Origin: Streptomyces sp. DH24
GTDB lineage: Bacteria; Actinomycetota; Actinomycetes; Streptomycetales; Streptomycetaceae
NCBI RefSeq assembly: GCF_029813775.1
Contig: NZ_JARVKW010000022.1
Location: 59,237-123,236, forward strand
Length of the DNA: 64,000 bases
Direction: 5' to 3'
Positions 43,863-52,260 of this stretch are shown here, piece after piece; the first letter of the stretch is position 1; each line of letters starts with the position of its first letter. The position numbers and the translations under genes were made by a program. Under the pieces are notes generated by a model. The model was not told the DNA's origin. It ran no database searches and worked only from the letters and a program-made list of their open reading frames with translations.

Positions 43863-43893
43863 GGGCCCGCCCCTGGCTCCCGGGGGCGGGCCC
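43863..43893 (+). terminator. Terminator of the pst operon
   Basis: GGGCCCGCCCC (43863-43873) pairs perfectly with GGGGCGGGCCC (43883-43893) with a 9-base loop, 138 bp beyond the pstB stop. Confidence 0.7.
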
Positions 43894-43898
43894 GCGCC

Positions 43899-44075
43899 GT
43901 GCCTCCGGCGGTGGGGCGGGGTGCCTGCGGCGGCCTCCGGCGGTGGGGCGGGGTGCCTGCGGCAGCCTGTGCGGGGTGGGTGGTGGCGGAGCGGGTGCCT
44001 GCGGCGGCCTGTGCGGGGTGGGTGGTGGCGGGTGTGGTGCCTGCGGCGGCCTGTGCGGGTTCGGTGGGGGCGTGC
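43899..44075 (+). repeat. G-rich imperfect tandem repeats between pstB and the Pit gene
   Basis: The gap 43726-44414 has no gene I can support. It holds four units starting GTGCCTGCGGC at 43921, 43953, 43995 and 44037 (periods 32, 42 and 42 bp), with a partial unit at 43899. Each unit contains runs such as GGTGGGGCGGGG or GGGGTGGGTGGTGG. The plus strand is therefore G-rich with G-quadruplex potential. The rest (44076-44367) is plain GC-rich spacer. Pro-rich open frames on the minus strand are by-products of the repeat. Confidence 0.75.
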
Positions 44076-44367
44076 GTTGCGCTGTCGGTTCGGTGGGTGG
44101 GTCGGGGCCGCGCCGGGGGGTGTCCGTCCTCGGAACGGCGCGAAATCGGTCACTTGAAAACGCCCCGGCGTTGACGCGCCAACCGCTGCGGGCGGACACC
44201 CCCCGACACGTCCCCTTCCCGCCGTACGCGGCTGCGGGTCCGTCACGCCGCGGGCAGTCGTGCCGCTGGGGCGGCACGGGTGGGCGCGGGCGGCAACCCC
44301 GCAGCGCCGGGCCGCGCGAACCCCCTGCGGTCAGCGCAACGCCGCCCCGCCCCCCCCACGACGTACA

Positions 44368-44397
44368 ACACCCGGCGTCCAGAAGGGCGCCGGGTGT
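44368..44397 (-). terminator. Terminator of the Pit operon
   Basis: ACACCCGGCG (44368-44377) pairs perfectly with CGCCGGGTGT (44388-44397). On the minus strand it follows the stop at 44415 and leads into a short T-containing tail. Confidence 0.75.
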
Positions 44398-44414
44398 GTA
44401 AGGAGACTCGGGGA

Positions 44415-45413
44415 CTACAGAAACGCCAGGTTCACGATCCAGTACGCGACCGCCGCCACCGCCGCCGCCGCCGGCATCGTGATGAACCAGCCCAGGATGA
44501 TGTTCTTGGCGACACCCCACCGCACGGCGTTCACCCGCTTCGTCGCCCCGACGCCCATGATCGCCGACGTGATGACATGCGTCGTGGAGATCGGCGCCTT
44601 GAACAGGAACGCCGTCGCGAACATGATCGACGCACCCGTCGTCTCCGCGGCGAACCCCTGCGGCGGATCCAGCTCGATGATCTTGCGGCCCAGCGTCCGC
44701 ATGATCCGCCAGCCACCGGCGTACGTACCGAGCGACAGCATCACCGCGCAGGCGATCTTCACCCAGATCGGGATGGGATCGCCGTAGTCCTCGACGTCGG
44801 CGATGACGAGGGCCATCACCACGATGCCCATCGTCTTCTGCGCGTCCTGCAGACCGTGGCCCAGCGCCATGCCCGCCGCCGAGACCGTCTGCGCTATACG
44901 GAACCCCCGCTTCGCCTTGTGCGGGTTGGCCCGGCGGAAGATCCACATGATCGCCGTCATCACCAGGTAGCCGACGAGGAGGCCGACGACGGGGGAGATG
45001 AACATCGGGATGACGATCTTCTCCAGCACCCCGTGCCAGTACACGGCCGTGCCGCCGGCCAGGGCCGCGCCCACCATGCCGCCGAACAGCGCGTGAGAGG
45101 AGGAGGACGGCAGTCCGAAGTACCAGGTGATCAGGTTCCAGGTGATCGCGCCCACGAGTGCCGAGAAGAGGATGCCCATCCCCGTCGAGCCCTCGGGCGT
45201 CTCGATCAGCCCTTCGCTGACCGTCTTGGCGACACCCGAGCCGAGAAACGCGCCGGCGAGGTTCATCACCGCGGCCATCGACAGCGCGGCCCGCGGCGTC
45301 AGCGCGCGCGTGGACACGGACGTGGCGATCGCGTTCGCCGAATCGTGGAAGCCGTTGGTGTACGTGAAGAAGAGCGCGACCCCGATGGTCACGACCAGAG
45401 CGAAGGTGTCCAT
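44415..45413 (-). CDS. pit: Low-affinity inorganic phosphate transporter, Pit family
   Basis: A 332-aa membrane protein with about nine spans and the two PiT signatures: FTYTNGFHDSANAIATSVST at the N-terminus and TGASIMFATAFLFKAPISTT near the end. It is a proton or metal-phosphate symporter for phosphate-replete conditions. It starts 7 bp after the DUF47 gene, its usual partner. From memory it corresponds to PitH2 of S. coelicolor. It converges on pstSCAB. Confidence 0.95.
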   Translation of the reverse strand: MDTFALVVTIGVALFFTYTNGFHDSANAIATSVSTRALTPRAALSMAAVMNLAGAFLGSGVAKTVSEGLIETPEGSTGMGILFSALVGAITWNLITWYFGLPSSSSHALFGGMVGAALAGGTAVYWHGVLEKIVIPMFISPVVGLLVGYLVMTAIMWIFRRANPHKAKRGFRIAQTVSAAGMALGHGLQDAQKTMGIVVMALVIADVEDYGDPIPIWVKIACAVMLSLGTYAGGWRIMRTLGRKIIELDPPQGFAAETTGASIMFATAFLFKAPISTTHVITSAIMGVGATKRVNAVRWGVAKNIILGWFITMPAAAAVAAVAYWIVNLAFL

Positions 45414-45420
45414 GTACGGG

Positions 45421-46041
45421 TCAGGACTCCTTGACGGCGATGGTCTCCACCGTGTTCGCCACGTGCTCGAAGGCGTCCGCCGCCTCCTCCAGCACGTCCA
45501 CGATCTGCTTGAGCTTCAGCACCTCGATCGCGTCGTACTTGCCGTTGAAGAGGTGGGCGAGAAGCTTGCGGTGGATCTGGTCGGCCTGGTTCTCCAGGCG
45601 GTTGACCTCGATCCAGTACTCGGTCAGGTTGTCCATGGTGCGGAGGTTCGGCATCGCTTCGGCCGTCAGCTCGGCCGCCCGGGCCAGGACCTCGATCTGC
45701 TGCTCGACGCCCTTCGGCAGTTCCTCGACGTTGTAGAGGACGACGAGGTCGACGGCCTCCTCCATGAAGTCCATGATGTCGTCGAGGGACGACGCGAGGG
45801 TGTAGATGTCCTCACGGTCGAACGGCGTGATGAACGAGGAGTTCAGCTGGTGGAAGATCGCGTGCGTTGCGTCGTCACCCGCGTGTTCGGCGGCCCGCAT
45901 ACGCTCTGCGATCTCGGCCCGGGCGGAAGCGTCCGCCCCGAGCAGTTCCATGAGGAGTTTCGAGCCCGTGACGATGTTGTCCGCGGATGCGGCGAACATG
46001 TCGTAGAAGCTCGTCTCCCTGGGGGTCAGACGAAAGCGCAC
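45421..46041 (-). CDS. DUF47 (PhoU-like) Pit accessory protein
   Basis: A 206-aa all-helical PhoU-like protein (DUF47) starting MRFRLTPRETSFYDMFAASA. PhoU-type acidic metal-binding motifs appear as REDIYTLASSLDDIMDFMEE and DVLEEAADAFEHVANTVE. It is the first gene of the unit with the Pit transporter, which it probably regulates. The 240-bp divergent region to csoR contains the promoter; no clear PHO box was found there. Confidence 0.92.
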   Translation of the reverse strand: MRFRLTPRETSFYDMFAASADNIVTGSKLLMELLGADASARAEIAERMRAAEHAGDDATHAIFHQLNSSFITPFDREDIYTLASSLDDIMDFMEEAVDLVVLYNVEELPKGVEQQIEVLARAAELTAEAMPNLRTMDNLTEYWIEVNRLENQADQIHRKLLAHLFNGKYDAIEVLKLKQIVDVLEEAADAFEHVANTVETIAVKES

Positions 46042-46230
46042 GTGGGGTCCTCGGGATGCATCGGTTTCGGTCAGGCTGATGCTAGGCGCATCATCCGGCC
46101 ACGGCTATCGGGCCGCCCACCAGTGTCGCCCATCAGGCACAGTGATGAGCAGGGGGGCGGCAGGCGCACTGCGGACCGGCCTCCGCGCTCGGCGTCGGCC
46201 AAGAGGTCTCTACCCAGGAAGTTCGCTACC

Positions 46231-46251
46231 ATATACCCACTAGGGGTATAT
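46231..46251. promoter_or_regulatory. CsoR operator
   Basis: ATATACCCACTAGGGGTATAT is an inverted repeat with the TACCC...GGGTA core of actinobacterial CsoR sites. It lies 30 bp before the csoR ATG, as expected for copper-relieved autorepression. Confidence 0.88.
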
Positions 46252-46280
46252 GTCCGCCATCCGCTCACCAGGAGGACGCG

Positions 46281-46658
46281 ATGACGACCACCGAGGCCGG
46301 CGCCGGTGCGCCCTCCGCACCGGAAGTAACGGAAGTACCGGACGAAACAGGCGTCTTGACCGACCACGACCGCGGCGTGCACGGCTATCACAAGCAGAAG
46401 GACGAGCACCTCAAGCGGCTGCGCCGCATCGAGGGCCAGATCCGGGGCCTGCAGCGGATGGTCGACGAGGACGTCTACTGCATCGACATACTCACCCAGG
46501 TCTCCGCCTCCACCAAGGCCCTGCAGTCCTTCGCGCTGCAACTGCTGGAGGAGCACCTGCGCCACTGCGTCGCCGACGCGGCCGTCAAGGGCGGCGCCGA
46601 GGTCGACGCGAAGGTCGAGGAGGCCACCAAGGCGATCGGGCGGCTGCTGCGCACCTGA
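46281..46658 (+). CDS. csoR: Copper-sensing repressor CsoR
   Basis: A 125-aa four-helix repressor that releases DNA upon Cu(I) binding. The core KRLRRIEGQIRGLQRMVDED is typical. Cu(I) ligands are C67, H92 and C96; the spacing (25 and 4 residues) is that of S. lividans CsoR (C75, H100, C104). The N-terminal 36 residues are variable. GGAGG is placed eight bases before the ATG. No copZ or copA lies next to it, so its other targets are elsewhere; the operator at 46231-46251 indicates self-control. Confidence 0.95.
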   Translation: MTTTEAGAGAPSAPEVTEVPDETGVLTDHDRGVHGYHKQKDEHLKRLRRIEGQIRGLQRMVDEDVYCIDILTQVSASTKALQSFALQLLEEHLRHCVADAAVKGGAEVDAKVEEATKAIGRLLRT

Positions 46659-46703
46659 GCGGGGGCGGAATCCGGCCAGAAACCGGGCGGGGGCGGTTTC
46701 CGG

Positions 46704-46883
46704 TCACTCGGCGGTGGCGCGGGCCCGCTCCTCGGCCACCTTCAGGACCTCGTCGATGCTCTCCAGGCTGAGCCGCTCCTCGTGGGCGGCCGAGGCCGCG
46801 ATGATCAGCTCACCGCAGAGCTCGATCTCGGCGAGGGCCACGTGGTCCTGAACTGCCGTACCGCCGACCGGAGCCACGCGCAT
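46704..46883 (-). CDS. Small conserved-looking protein, 59 aa
   Basis: A short soluble protein starting MRVAPVGGTAVQDHVALAEI and ending VLKVAEERARATAE, predicted helical. GACGAGG precedes the start; the adjacent GTG at 46886 is an alternative. No family name is recalled with confidence. It is convergent with csoR. Confidence 0.6.
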   Translation of the reverse strand: MRVAPVGGTAVQDHVALAEIELCGELIIAASAAHEERLSLESIDEVLKVAEERARATAE

Positions 46884-46993
46884 CACCTCGTCTCTGCCGT
46901 CACCGGCTTCCTAGAGTAGGGAGCGGTCCGCGCGCCGCGCATGGCACGGAAGGGCTAGTTCTTGACGCCCGTCAGGCTTGCACGTGGCCTTCC

Positions 46994-47830
46994 TCACTCC
47001 TCGGCGATCCGGCCGGCGTAGATGTCCTCGTCCTCCGGCAGCCGTACGCGCACGGGCGTGCCGAAGTCGAACAGCAGGGTCGTGGAGGCGACGGCGACGG
47101 GCCCCTTCTGGCGCCCGTTGACGAAGCTGAACCGGTGCCGGACCTTGCGGATGCGGCCCTCGTCGTCGAGATAGGCGTCGAACGGGACGTCGGTCGTGGC
47201 GAACCCTTCGGCCGCCGCCGCGAGCGCCTGCCGGTTGGCCGTCGTGGCCCTCCGCGCGGCCACCGCGAGATCGGCCGTCCCCCGGTAGTGCCGCACCTGC
47301 GCCCCGGCGACCTCGGTGGGCCCGACGTACGTCGCCCGCCGGGTGCCGCGCAGCACCTCGGCCGCGACGAACGGGTCCGTGGCACCGCCGGTGACCAGGT
47401 TCCCGTCGGACAGCGTGGCCGTGTCCACCCGCACCCACTTGTCGGCGGGCACCCCGGCACCGCGGTTCTTCATGAACAGGGCGCCCGGCGCGAGGAGTTC
47501 GGTGATCGGCCGCCGCGGGCCGGCCGGGTCCTGCGGCAGCAGCACCCGCAACCGCCCGAGCTGCCTGCGGTAGTCGTACACGCCCTCGCCGCGGATGGTC
47601 ACCCGCGTGCCGCCGGTCGCCATCTCCATCGACGTGCGGGCCTGCGAACTGCCCGCCTCGGCCAGCCGGTCCGCCGCCCGGTGCAGCACCTCCACGGCAT
47701 CGCCCTTCGGCGCGTCGTCGGCGGCGGCCCGCGGACCGCCGGAGCAGCCGCCGGCGCCGAGACAGACGCAGCCCACGAGACCCACCGTGACGAACGCCCC
47801 GCCCATCCGCCTGCGCCGCCGCCCAGCCAT
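46994..47830 (-). CDS. Putative lipoprotein (LppX/LprG-like fold)
   Basis: A 278-aa exported protein with a basic N-terminus (MAGRRRRRMGG) and a lipobox-type GAGGC (Cys near residue 29). The body (AGSSQARTSMEMATGGTRVT; RHYRGTADLAVAARRATTAN; TTDVPFDAYLDDEGRIRKVR) resembles LppX/LprAFG-type or DUF6612-type beta-half-barrel lipoproteins that bind lipids. It stands alone on the minus strand. I chose ATG 47830; the frame remains open far upstream but through the divergent gene. Confidence 0.75.
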   Translation of the reverse strand: MAGRRRRRMGGAFVTVGLVGCVCLGAGGCSGGPRAAADDAPKGDAVEVLHRAADRLAEAGSSQARTSMEMATGGTRVTIRGEGVYDYRRQLGRLRVLLPQDPAGPRRPITELLAPGALFMKNRGAGVPADKWVRVDTATLSDGNLVTGGATDPFVAAEVLRGTRRATYVGPTEVAGAQVRHYRGTADLAVAARRATTANRQALAAAAEGFATTDVPFDAYLDDEGRIRKVRHRFSFVNGRQKGPVAVASTTLLFDFGTPVRVRLPEDEDIYAGRIAEE

Positions 47831-47947
47831 CGTCTGCCTACCCCCAACCGCCGCCGTCCGTCCCGGGCCCTTCGTCGTTCCGGTTAACGACGGGTAGGGA
47901 ACCCCGTCACGCGCCCGTGTACGAGCCCGCCGCCCGACACCGCTACC

Positions 47948-48127
47948 GTGGAACGCGTGACGCAGCAGGACGGGCTCGAACCTTCCGGGGACACGGCACA
48001 GCACCGGACCACCACGGTCGAACAGGGGCCGTTCTGCGTGGCCCGCTGCTCCTGCGGCTGGCGCGGCCCCGCGCGCCGGGCGCGCAGTCTGGCGCGGGCG
48101 GACGCGGAGGGGCACACGACCGGCTGA
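47948..48127 (+). CDS. Small Cys-rich protein, 59 aa (zinc-ribbon-like)
   Basis: A short frame beginning GTG (MERVTQQDGLEPSGD) with a compact CVARCSCGWRGPARRARSLA core, three cysteines spaced C-x3-C-x-C, then ADAEGHTTG. The Cys/Trp core and basic segment suggest metal or nucleic-acid binding. No ribosome site is seen, and GTG follows a TACC sequence, so it may be leaderless; GTG 47957 is an alternative. It is divergent from the lipoprotein gene and 75 bp before the FAD oxidase. Confidence 0.6.
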   Translation: MERVTQQDGLEPSGDTAQHRTTTVEQGPFCVARCSCGWRGPARRARSLARADAEGHTTG

Positions 48128-48202
48128 GCACGCCGGGCGCACGCCGTGGAACCCCGGCACCCGCCGCCCCGTCTCGTTCCACGGGACTCCCGGGAGGCGC
48201 AC

Positions 48203-49759
48203 ATGGACCGGCGTACGTTCATCTCGGGCGGTGCGGTGGCCGCCGCGGCGGTCGTCGCGGGCGCCTGCGACGGCGGCGGGTCCGGCACGGCGCACGCGGG
48301 CCCCGGGGCCGCCTCCGCTTCCCGCACACCGCCGCGCCCGACGGTCACGGCCGCCGCCGACTGGTCGGCCCTCGCCGGTGACCTCGACGGCACACTGGTG
48401 CGGCCCGGCGACGCGGACTGGACGACGGCCCGGCAGCTCTACAACACCCGCTTCGATGGCCTGAAACCCGCCGCCGTCGCCTACGTCGCCCACCCGGACG
48501 ACATCCGCACGACCCTGGCGTACGCCCGCGCGCACGGCCTGCGCGTCGCCATCCGCAACGGCGGTCACTCCTACGCCGGCTGGTCCTCGGGCAACGGCCG
48601 TCTCGTCGTGGACGTCTCCCGGCTGGCCCGGATCAGGGCGAGCGGCGGCGAGGCGGTCGTCGGCGCCGGGGCCAAGCTCATCGGCGTCTACCGGGCCCTC
48701 GCCGCCAAGGGCGTGACCGTCCCGGCCGGTTCGTGTCCCACGGTCGGCGTCTCCGGACTCGCCCTCGGCGGCGGGCACGGTGTGGTCTCCCGCGCGTACG
48801 GCCTGACCTGCGACAGCCTGACGCGGGCGACGCTGGTCACCGCGGACGGCAGGCAGCTCACCGCCGACGCGACCGAGCACCCGGACCTGTTCTGGGCGCT
48901 GCGCGGCGCCGGCAACGGCACCTTCGGCGTCGTCACGGAGCTGCGTTTTCGCACCAGTCCCGCGCCGCAGGGCGTGACGGCGTACCTGACCTGGCCCTGG
49001 CCGAAGGCCGCCGAGGTGGTGCGGGCCTGGCAGGAGTGGGGTCCCGGGCAGCCGGACGAGATCTGGTCGTCGCTGCACCTGGCGAGCACCGCCGACGGCA
49101 CCCCGGCGGTCTCCGTGAGCGCGTTCTCGCTCGGCACCCACGGCGAGCTCCAGAACGCGGTGGACCGGCTCGCCGACCGGATCGGCGCCTCGGCGAGCGG
49201 CGTTTCGCTGCGACGCCGCTCGTACGAGGAGTCGATGGAGGTCTACGCCGGCTGCTCGTCGTTCGCGGCCGACGCCGCCTGCCATCTGCCGGGCCGCACC
49301 CCGGGCCGCACCCCGCAGGGTTCGCTGGGTCGGGAGACGTACGCGGCACGCTCGGACTTCTACGACCGGTCGCTGCCGGCGGCGGGCATCCGCGCGCTGC
49401 TCTCGGGCATCCGGTCGGTGCGGGGCGGGGCGGGCAGTTTCTCGCTGACGGCGCTGGGCGGCGCCGTGAACCGGGTCTCCCCGACGGCCACGGCGTTCGT
49501 GCACCGGCGGTCACGGATGCTGGCCCAGTACATCGCGGCCTGGCGGCCGGGCACCTCGGGCGCGACCGCCCAGGCCTGGCTGACGGAGGCTCACCGGGCC
49601 ATGCGGCCCTACGCGTCGGGCGCCGCGTACCAGAACTACCCGGACCCGACGCTCGCCGACTGGCGCACGGCCTACTACGGGGACGCGGCGCCGCGCCTGG
49701 CCCGGCTGAAGCGGCAGTACGACCCGCACCGCTTCTTCAGCCACCCGCACGCCCTGTAG
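48203..49759 (+). CDS. Exported FAD-linked oxidase (BBE-like)
   Basis: A 518-aa flavoprotein of the PCMH/berberine-bridge type. The N-terminus MDRRTFISGGAVAAAAVVAG is twin-arginine-like, and GAC forms a possible lipobox. RNGGHSYAG carries the His that usually binds FAD covalently; VSGLALGGGHGVVSRAYGLT follows. The C-terminal BBE motif is YQNYPDPTLADWRTAYYGD. Such enzymes oxidise sugars, alcohols or alkaloid-like metabolites. GGGAGG is before ATG 48203. The substrate is unknown. Confidence 0.9.
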   Translation: MDRRTFISGGAVAAAAVVAGACDGGGSGTAHAGPGAASASRTPPRPTVTAAADWSALAGDLDGTLVRPGDADWTTARQLYNTRFDGLKPAAVAYVAHPDDIRTTLAYARAHGLRVAIRNGGHSYAGWSSGNGRLVVDVSRLARIRASGGEAVVGAGAKLIGVYRALAAKGVTVPAGSCPTVGVSGLALGGGHGVVSRAYGLTCDSLTRATLVTADGRQLTADATEHPDLFWALRGAGNGTFGVVTELRFRTSPAPQGVTAYLTWPWPKAAEVVRAWQEWGPGQPDEIWSSLHLASTADGTPAVSVSAFSLGTHGELQNAVDRLADRIGASASGVSLRRRSYEESMEVYAGCSSFAADAACHLPGRTPGRTPQGSLGRETYAARSDFYDRSLPAAGIRALLSGIRSVRGGAGSFSLTALGGAVNRVSPTATAFVHRRSRMLAQYIAAWRPGTSGATAQAWLTEAHRAMRPYASGAAYQNYPDPTLADWRTAYYGDAAPRLARLKRQYDPHRFFSHPHAL

Positions 49760-49777
49760 GCGCCGCGGGCGTCCGCC

Positions 49778-50485
49778 TCAGGCGGCGAGGTCGCGCTCCT
49801 CGGAGCCGGGGAGGCGGCCCGCCGTGGCGCCCGGGACCACCGTGTCGTGGCCGTCGGGCGTGCGGCGGGCGGTGATCAGCCGTCCGGCGCGCGGGGACCG
49901 CTCGATCGTCCTGGTCAGCGGCGTCAGCAGCGCCATGGCGACCGGCGAGAGCAGCAGCGCGGCGGCCGTGCCGAGCGCGAAACCGCCGACGACGTCCGTC
50001 GGGTAGTGCACGCCCATGTAGACGCGGCAGAAGCCTTCGAGGAGCGCCAGGCCGATGCCGACGAGGCCGAACTTCCGGTTGGCGACGAACAGGGCGACGG
50101 CCATGGCCATGGTGATGGTGGCGTGGTCGCTGACGAACGAGAAGTCGGTCTTGCCGGGCTGGAGGACCTCAAGGCCCTGGTGGACACGGAACGGGCGGGG
50201 CCGCTCCACGAACCCGCGTATCGGCACGTTCACCAGGACGGCGACGCCCGCCGCGAGCGGGGCCCACGCCAGCGCCGCCACCGACGGAGCGGCTTCCGCG
50301 CCGCCCCGGCGCCGCACGGTCCACCAGCACCCCAGCACGAGCAGCACCATCGCCAGCAGCAGCCCGTACTCACCGACGTACTGCATGACCCGGTCGAACC
50401 AGGGTGGTGCGGCCTTGGCCAGGCCGTTGATGTCGTAGAGCAGCTCAACGTCGGGGTTCGACCCGGATGCGGCGAGTCCAGCCAT
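49778..50485 (-). CDS. PAP2-family phosphatase
   Basis: A 235-aa membrane protein with about five or six spans. The tripartite phosphatase motif is RGFVERPRPFR, SFVSDHATIT (usual SGH replaced by SDH) and RVYMGVHYPTDVVGG. Members dephosphorylate undecaprenyl diphosphate or phosphatidate. ATG 50485 is chosen at the start of MAGLAASGSNPDV; the ribosome site is weak. Convergent with the oxidase gene. Confidence 0.85.
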   Translation of the reverse strand: MAGLAASGSNPDVELLYDINGLAKAAPPWFDRVMQYVGEYGLLLAMVLLVLGCWWTVRRRGGAEAAPSVAALAWAPLAAGVAVLVNVPIRGFVERPRPFRVHQGLEVLQPGKTDFSFVSDHATITMAMAVALFVANRKFGLVGIGLALLEGFCRVYMGVHYPTDVVGGFALGTAAALLLSPVAMALLTPLTRTIERSPRAGRLITARRTPDGHDTVVPGATAGRLPGSEERDLAA

Positions 50486-50716
50486 GATGCTGCGGCCCCT
50501 TCGTCGTCTTCGTTCCCCGGCGCACACCTGTGTGCGCCGCTTGCCACCCCCGTGGTCTGTGGATCCGCCACCGACGTGCGTCCGCGCGGTCGTCCGGATA
50601 CGTCATCAGGAACGCACGGCTCCCGTTAATACGTTCCACACTCCACCGAATGATCACTCAGACGTTATCGAAGAGAGACTCATCATCGCAGCTCAGGGGG
50701 TGGCTTCACGCTCGGT
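50486..50716. promoter_or_regulatory. Short intergenic region with TGATCACTCAG element
   Basis: Between the PAP2 phosphatase start and the NlpC/P60 stop. It carries TGATCACTCAG at 50651-50661, repeated exactly at 51790-51800 upstream of the NlpC/P60 gene. No gene is supported here. Confidence 0.35.
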
Positions 50717-51718
50717 TCACACCGTGGTGGGGAGCGCTTTCGCGCCATCTTCGGTGACCCGAGTGGCGCCGAAGTAGTCGGGGGTGTCGATCGGGTCGAA
50801 GCGGATCACGGCACCCGGACGGGGCGCGTTGATCATGTATCCGCCACCGACGTAGATGCCGACGTGCCGGATGGCGCGGGAGTTGGTGAGGTCGTCCGAG
50901 AAGAACACCAGATCACCGGGGAGCAGCTCGTCCCGGTTGGGGTGCGGCCCGGCGTTGTACTGGTCGTTGGCGACCCGCGGCAGCGTGATGCCGACGCTCT
51001 CGTAGGCGGCCTTGGTCAGACCCGAGCAGTCGAAGCGTCCGCCCTGCTCAGCGGTGCCGTTGCCGCCCCAGAGGTAGAGCGTGCCGAGCTTCTTCTGGGC
51101 GTAGGCGATGGCGCCGGCGGCCTGCTCGGAGGGGTCGACGCGGCTGACCGGAGCGGCGAAGCTCTCGGCCAGCGTGGTGATCCTCCTGACGTAGTTCTGC
51201 GTCTCCTTGTACGGCGGCACGCCCCCGTACTTGATGACCGCGTAGGCGCCCGCGTTGTAGGACGCCAGCATGTTCTCGGTCGCGTTCCCGGGGACGTCCT
51301 TGACGTACTTCGCGAGTTCGCAGTCATAGGACGCGGCCGACGGAATCGCGTCATTCGGGTCCCAGACGTCGCGGTCTCCGTCGCCGTCGCCGTCGATGCC
51401 GTGCGTGGCCCAGGTGCCCGGGATGAACTGGGCGATGCCCTGGGCCTGCGCCGGGCTCTGCGCGCCCGGGTTGAAGCCGCTCTCCTGGTAGAGCTGGGCG
51501 GCGAGCAGCGCGGGGTTGATGGCGGGGCAGAGGTTCCCCCACCGCTGCACGAGCTTCTGGTACGCGGCGGGCACCGATCCCTTGGCGAGCTGCTTGCCCG
51601 CGCCGCCGACGCCGCCGACCAGGTTCCCCGCGACGACGTAGACCCCGACGACGAGGAGCATCACGAAGGCGAGTGCCGAACCGATGGCAGCGATCCCCAC
51701 GATCCACGCCTTACGCAC
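50717..51718 (-). CDS. Lytic transglycosylase plus NlpC/P60 peptidoglycan hydrolase
   Basis: A 333-aa membrane-anchored cell-wall enzyme. One span (IGSALAFVMLLVVGVYVVAG) is followed by an SLT lysozyme-like domain (LAAQLYQESGFNPGAQSPAQ with catalytic Glu; GIAQFIPGTWATHG) and a C-terminal NlpC/P60 peptidase with Cys in FDCSGLTKAAYESVGITLPR and His in IRHVGIYVGGG. This pairing of glycan-cutting and peptide-cutting domains is used by conjugation systems to open the wall. It lies beside, and divergent from, the T4SS-like cluster. I chose GTG 51718 with GAGGGG nine bases before. Confidence 0.9.
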   Translation of the reverse strand: MRKAWIVGIAAIGSALAFVMLLVVGVYVVAGNLVGGVGGAGKQLAKGSVPAAYQKLVQRWGNLCPAINPALLAAQLYQESGFNPGAQSPAQAQGIAQFIPGTWATHGIDGDGDGDRDVWDPNDAIPSAASYDCELAKYVKDVPGNATENMLASYNAGAYAVIKYGGVPPYKETQNYVRRITTLAESFAAPVSRVDPSEQAAGAIAYAQKKLGTLYLWGGNGTAEQGGRFDCSGLTKAAYESVGITLPRVANDQYNAGPHPNRDELLPGDLVFFSDDLTNSRAIRHVGIYVGGGYMINAPRPGAVIRFDPIDTPDYFGATRVTEDGAKALPTTV

Positions 51719-52260
51719 CGTCAACCGCCCCTCGCCGCGCACGAGTCCGTCGCCGGAATCAGTGTAGAGGCGGGGAACCCGCCGTGGGGTGATCACTCAG
51801 GGTCGGCGAAATCCCTCCCCCGCGCTTCCCGGCCGACCGCCGGGCCGCCAGCCCGCCAGCCCGCCGGCCCGCCCGGAGCCCTGCTCGGCGCGCGTGCCCC
51901 GCCGTCCCGTGGCAGCCTTCACCCGGGGAGCACCGTCGCGAAACTCACCCGACCGGCCGTCAGAAACCCTGCCCAGTCGCGAAAGGGCCCAACGACGGAA
52001 CCACACGACAGGTTCCGCCCAGGCCTCATTGCCCGGCGTGACCTGCCGTGATACACAGAGTGACGATACGACTCCTCACCCACCGCTCCACACCCCAGGA
52101 CAGGGCCCGCGTGGAGCGGCGGCAAGGTATTCGTACGAAACCTGCCAACCAATGACGCCAAGTCGACATGCGACGGCGGATTTGTCGGCGACAATGGGGC
52201 CTGACCTCTGCGCACCGCAGGGGAGATCAGCGGAACTACCCACCAGGGGCGGTGACTTAC
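51719..52260 (+). promoter_or_regulatory. Divergent control region of the T4SS-like cluster
   Basis: This 542-bp region separates the hydrolase gene from the cluster and holds no supported gene. It contains TGATCACTCAG (51790-51800), a Pro/Gly-coding GC-rich tract (51835-51890) and, about 120 bp before the first cluster gene, the perfect palindrome TTCGTACGAA (52130-52139) flanked by GGTA and ACC. I checked for a ydaO-type c-di-AMP leader, common before Streptomyces wall hydrolases, and could not identify one. Confidence 0.4.

Noticed and set aside
42913..44946. Long Pro/His/Arg-rich minus-strand frame across the pstB-Pit gap
   Set aside because: It is produced by the G-rich repeats at 43899-44075 and overlaps pstB and pit; no start signal.
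51719..52260. Possible ydaO (c-di-AMP) riboswitch near the NlpC/P60 gene
   Set aside because: Streptomyces wall hydrolases often have one, but I could not find its conserved core on either strand here.
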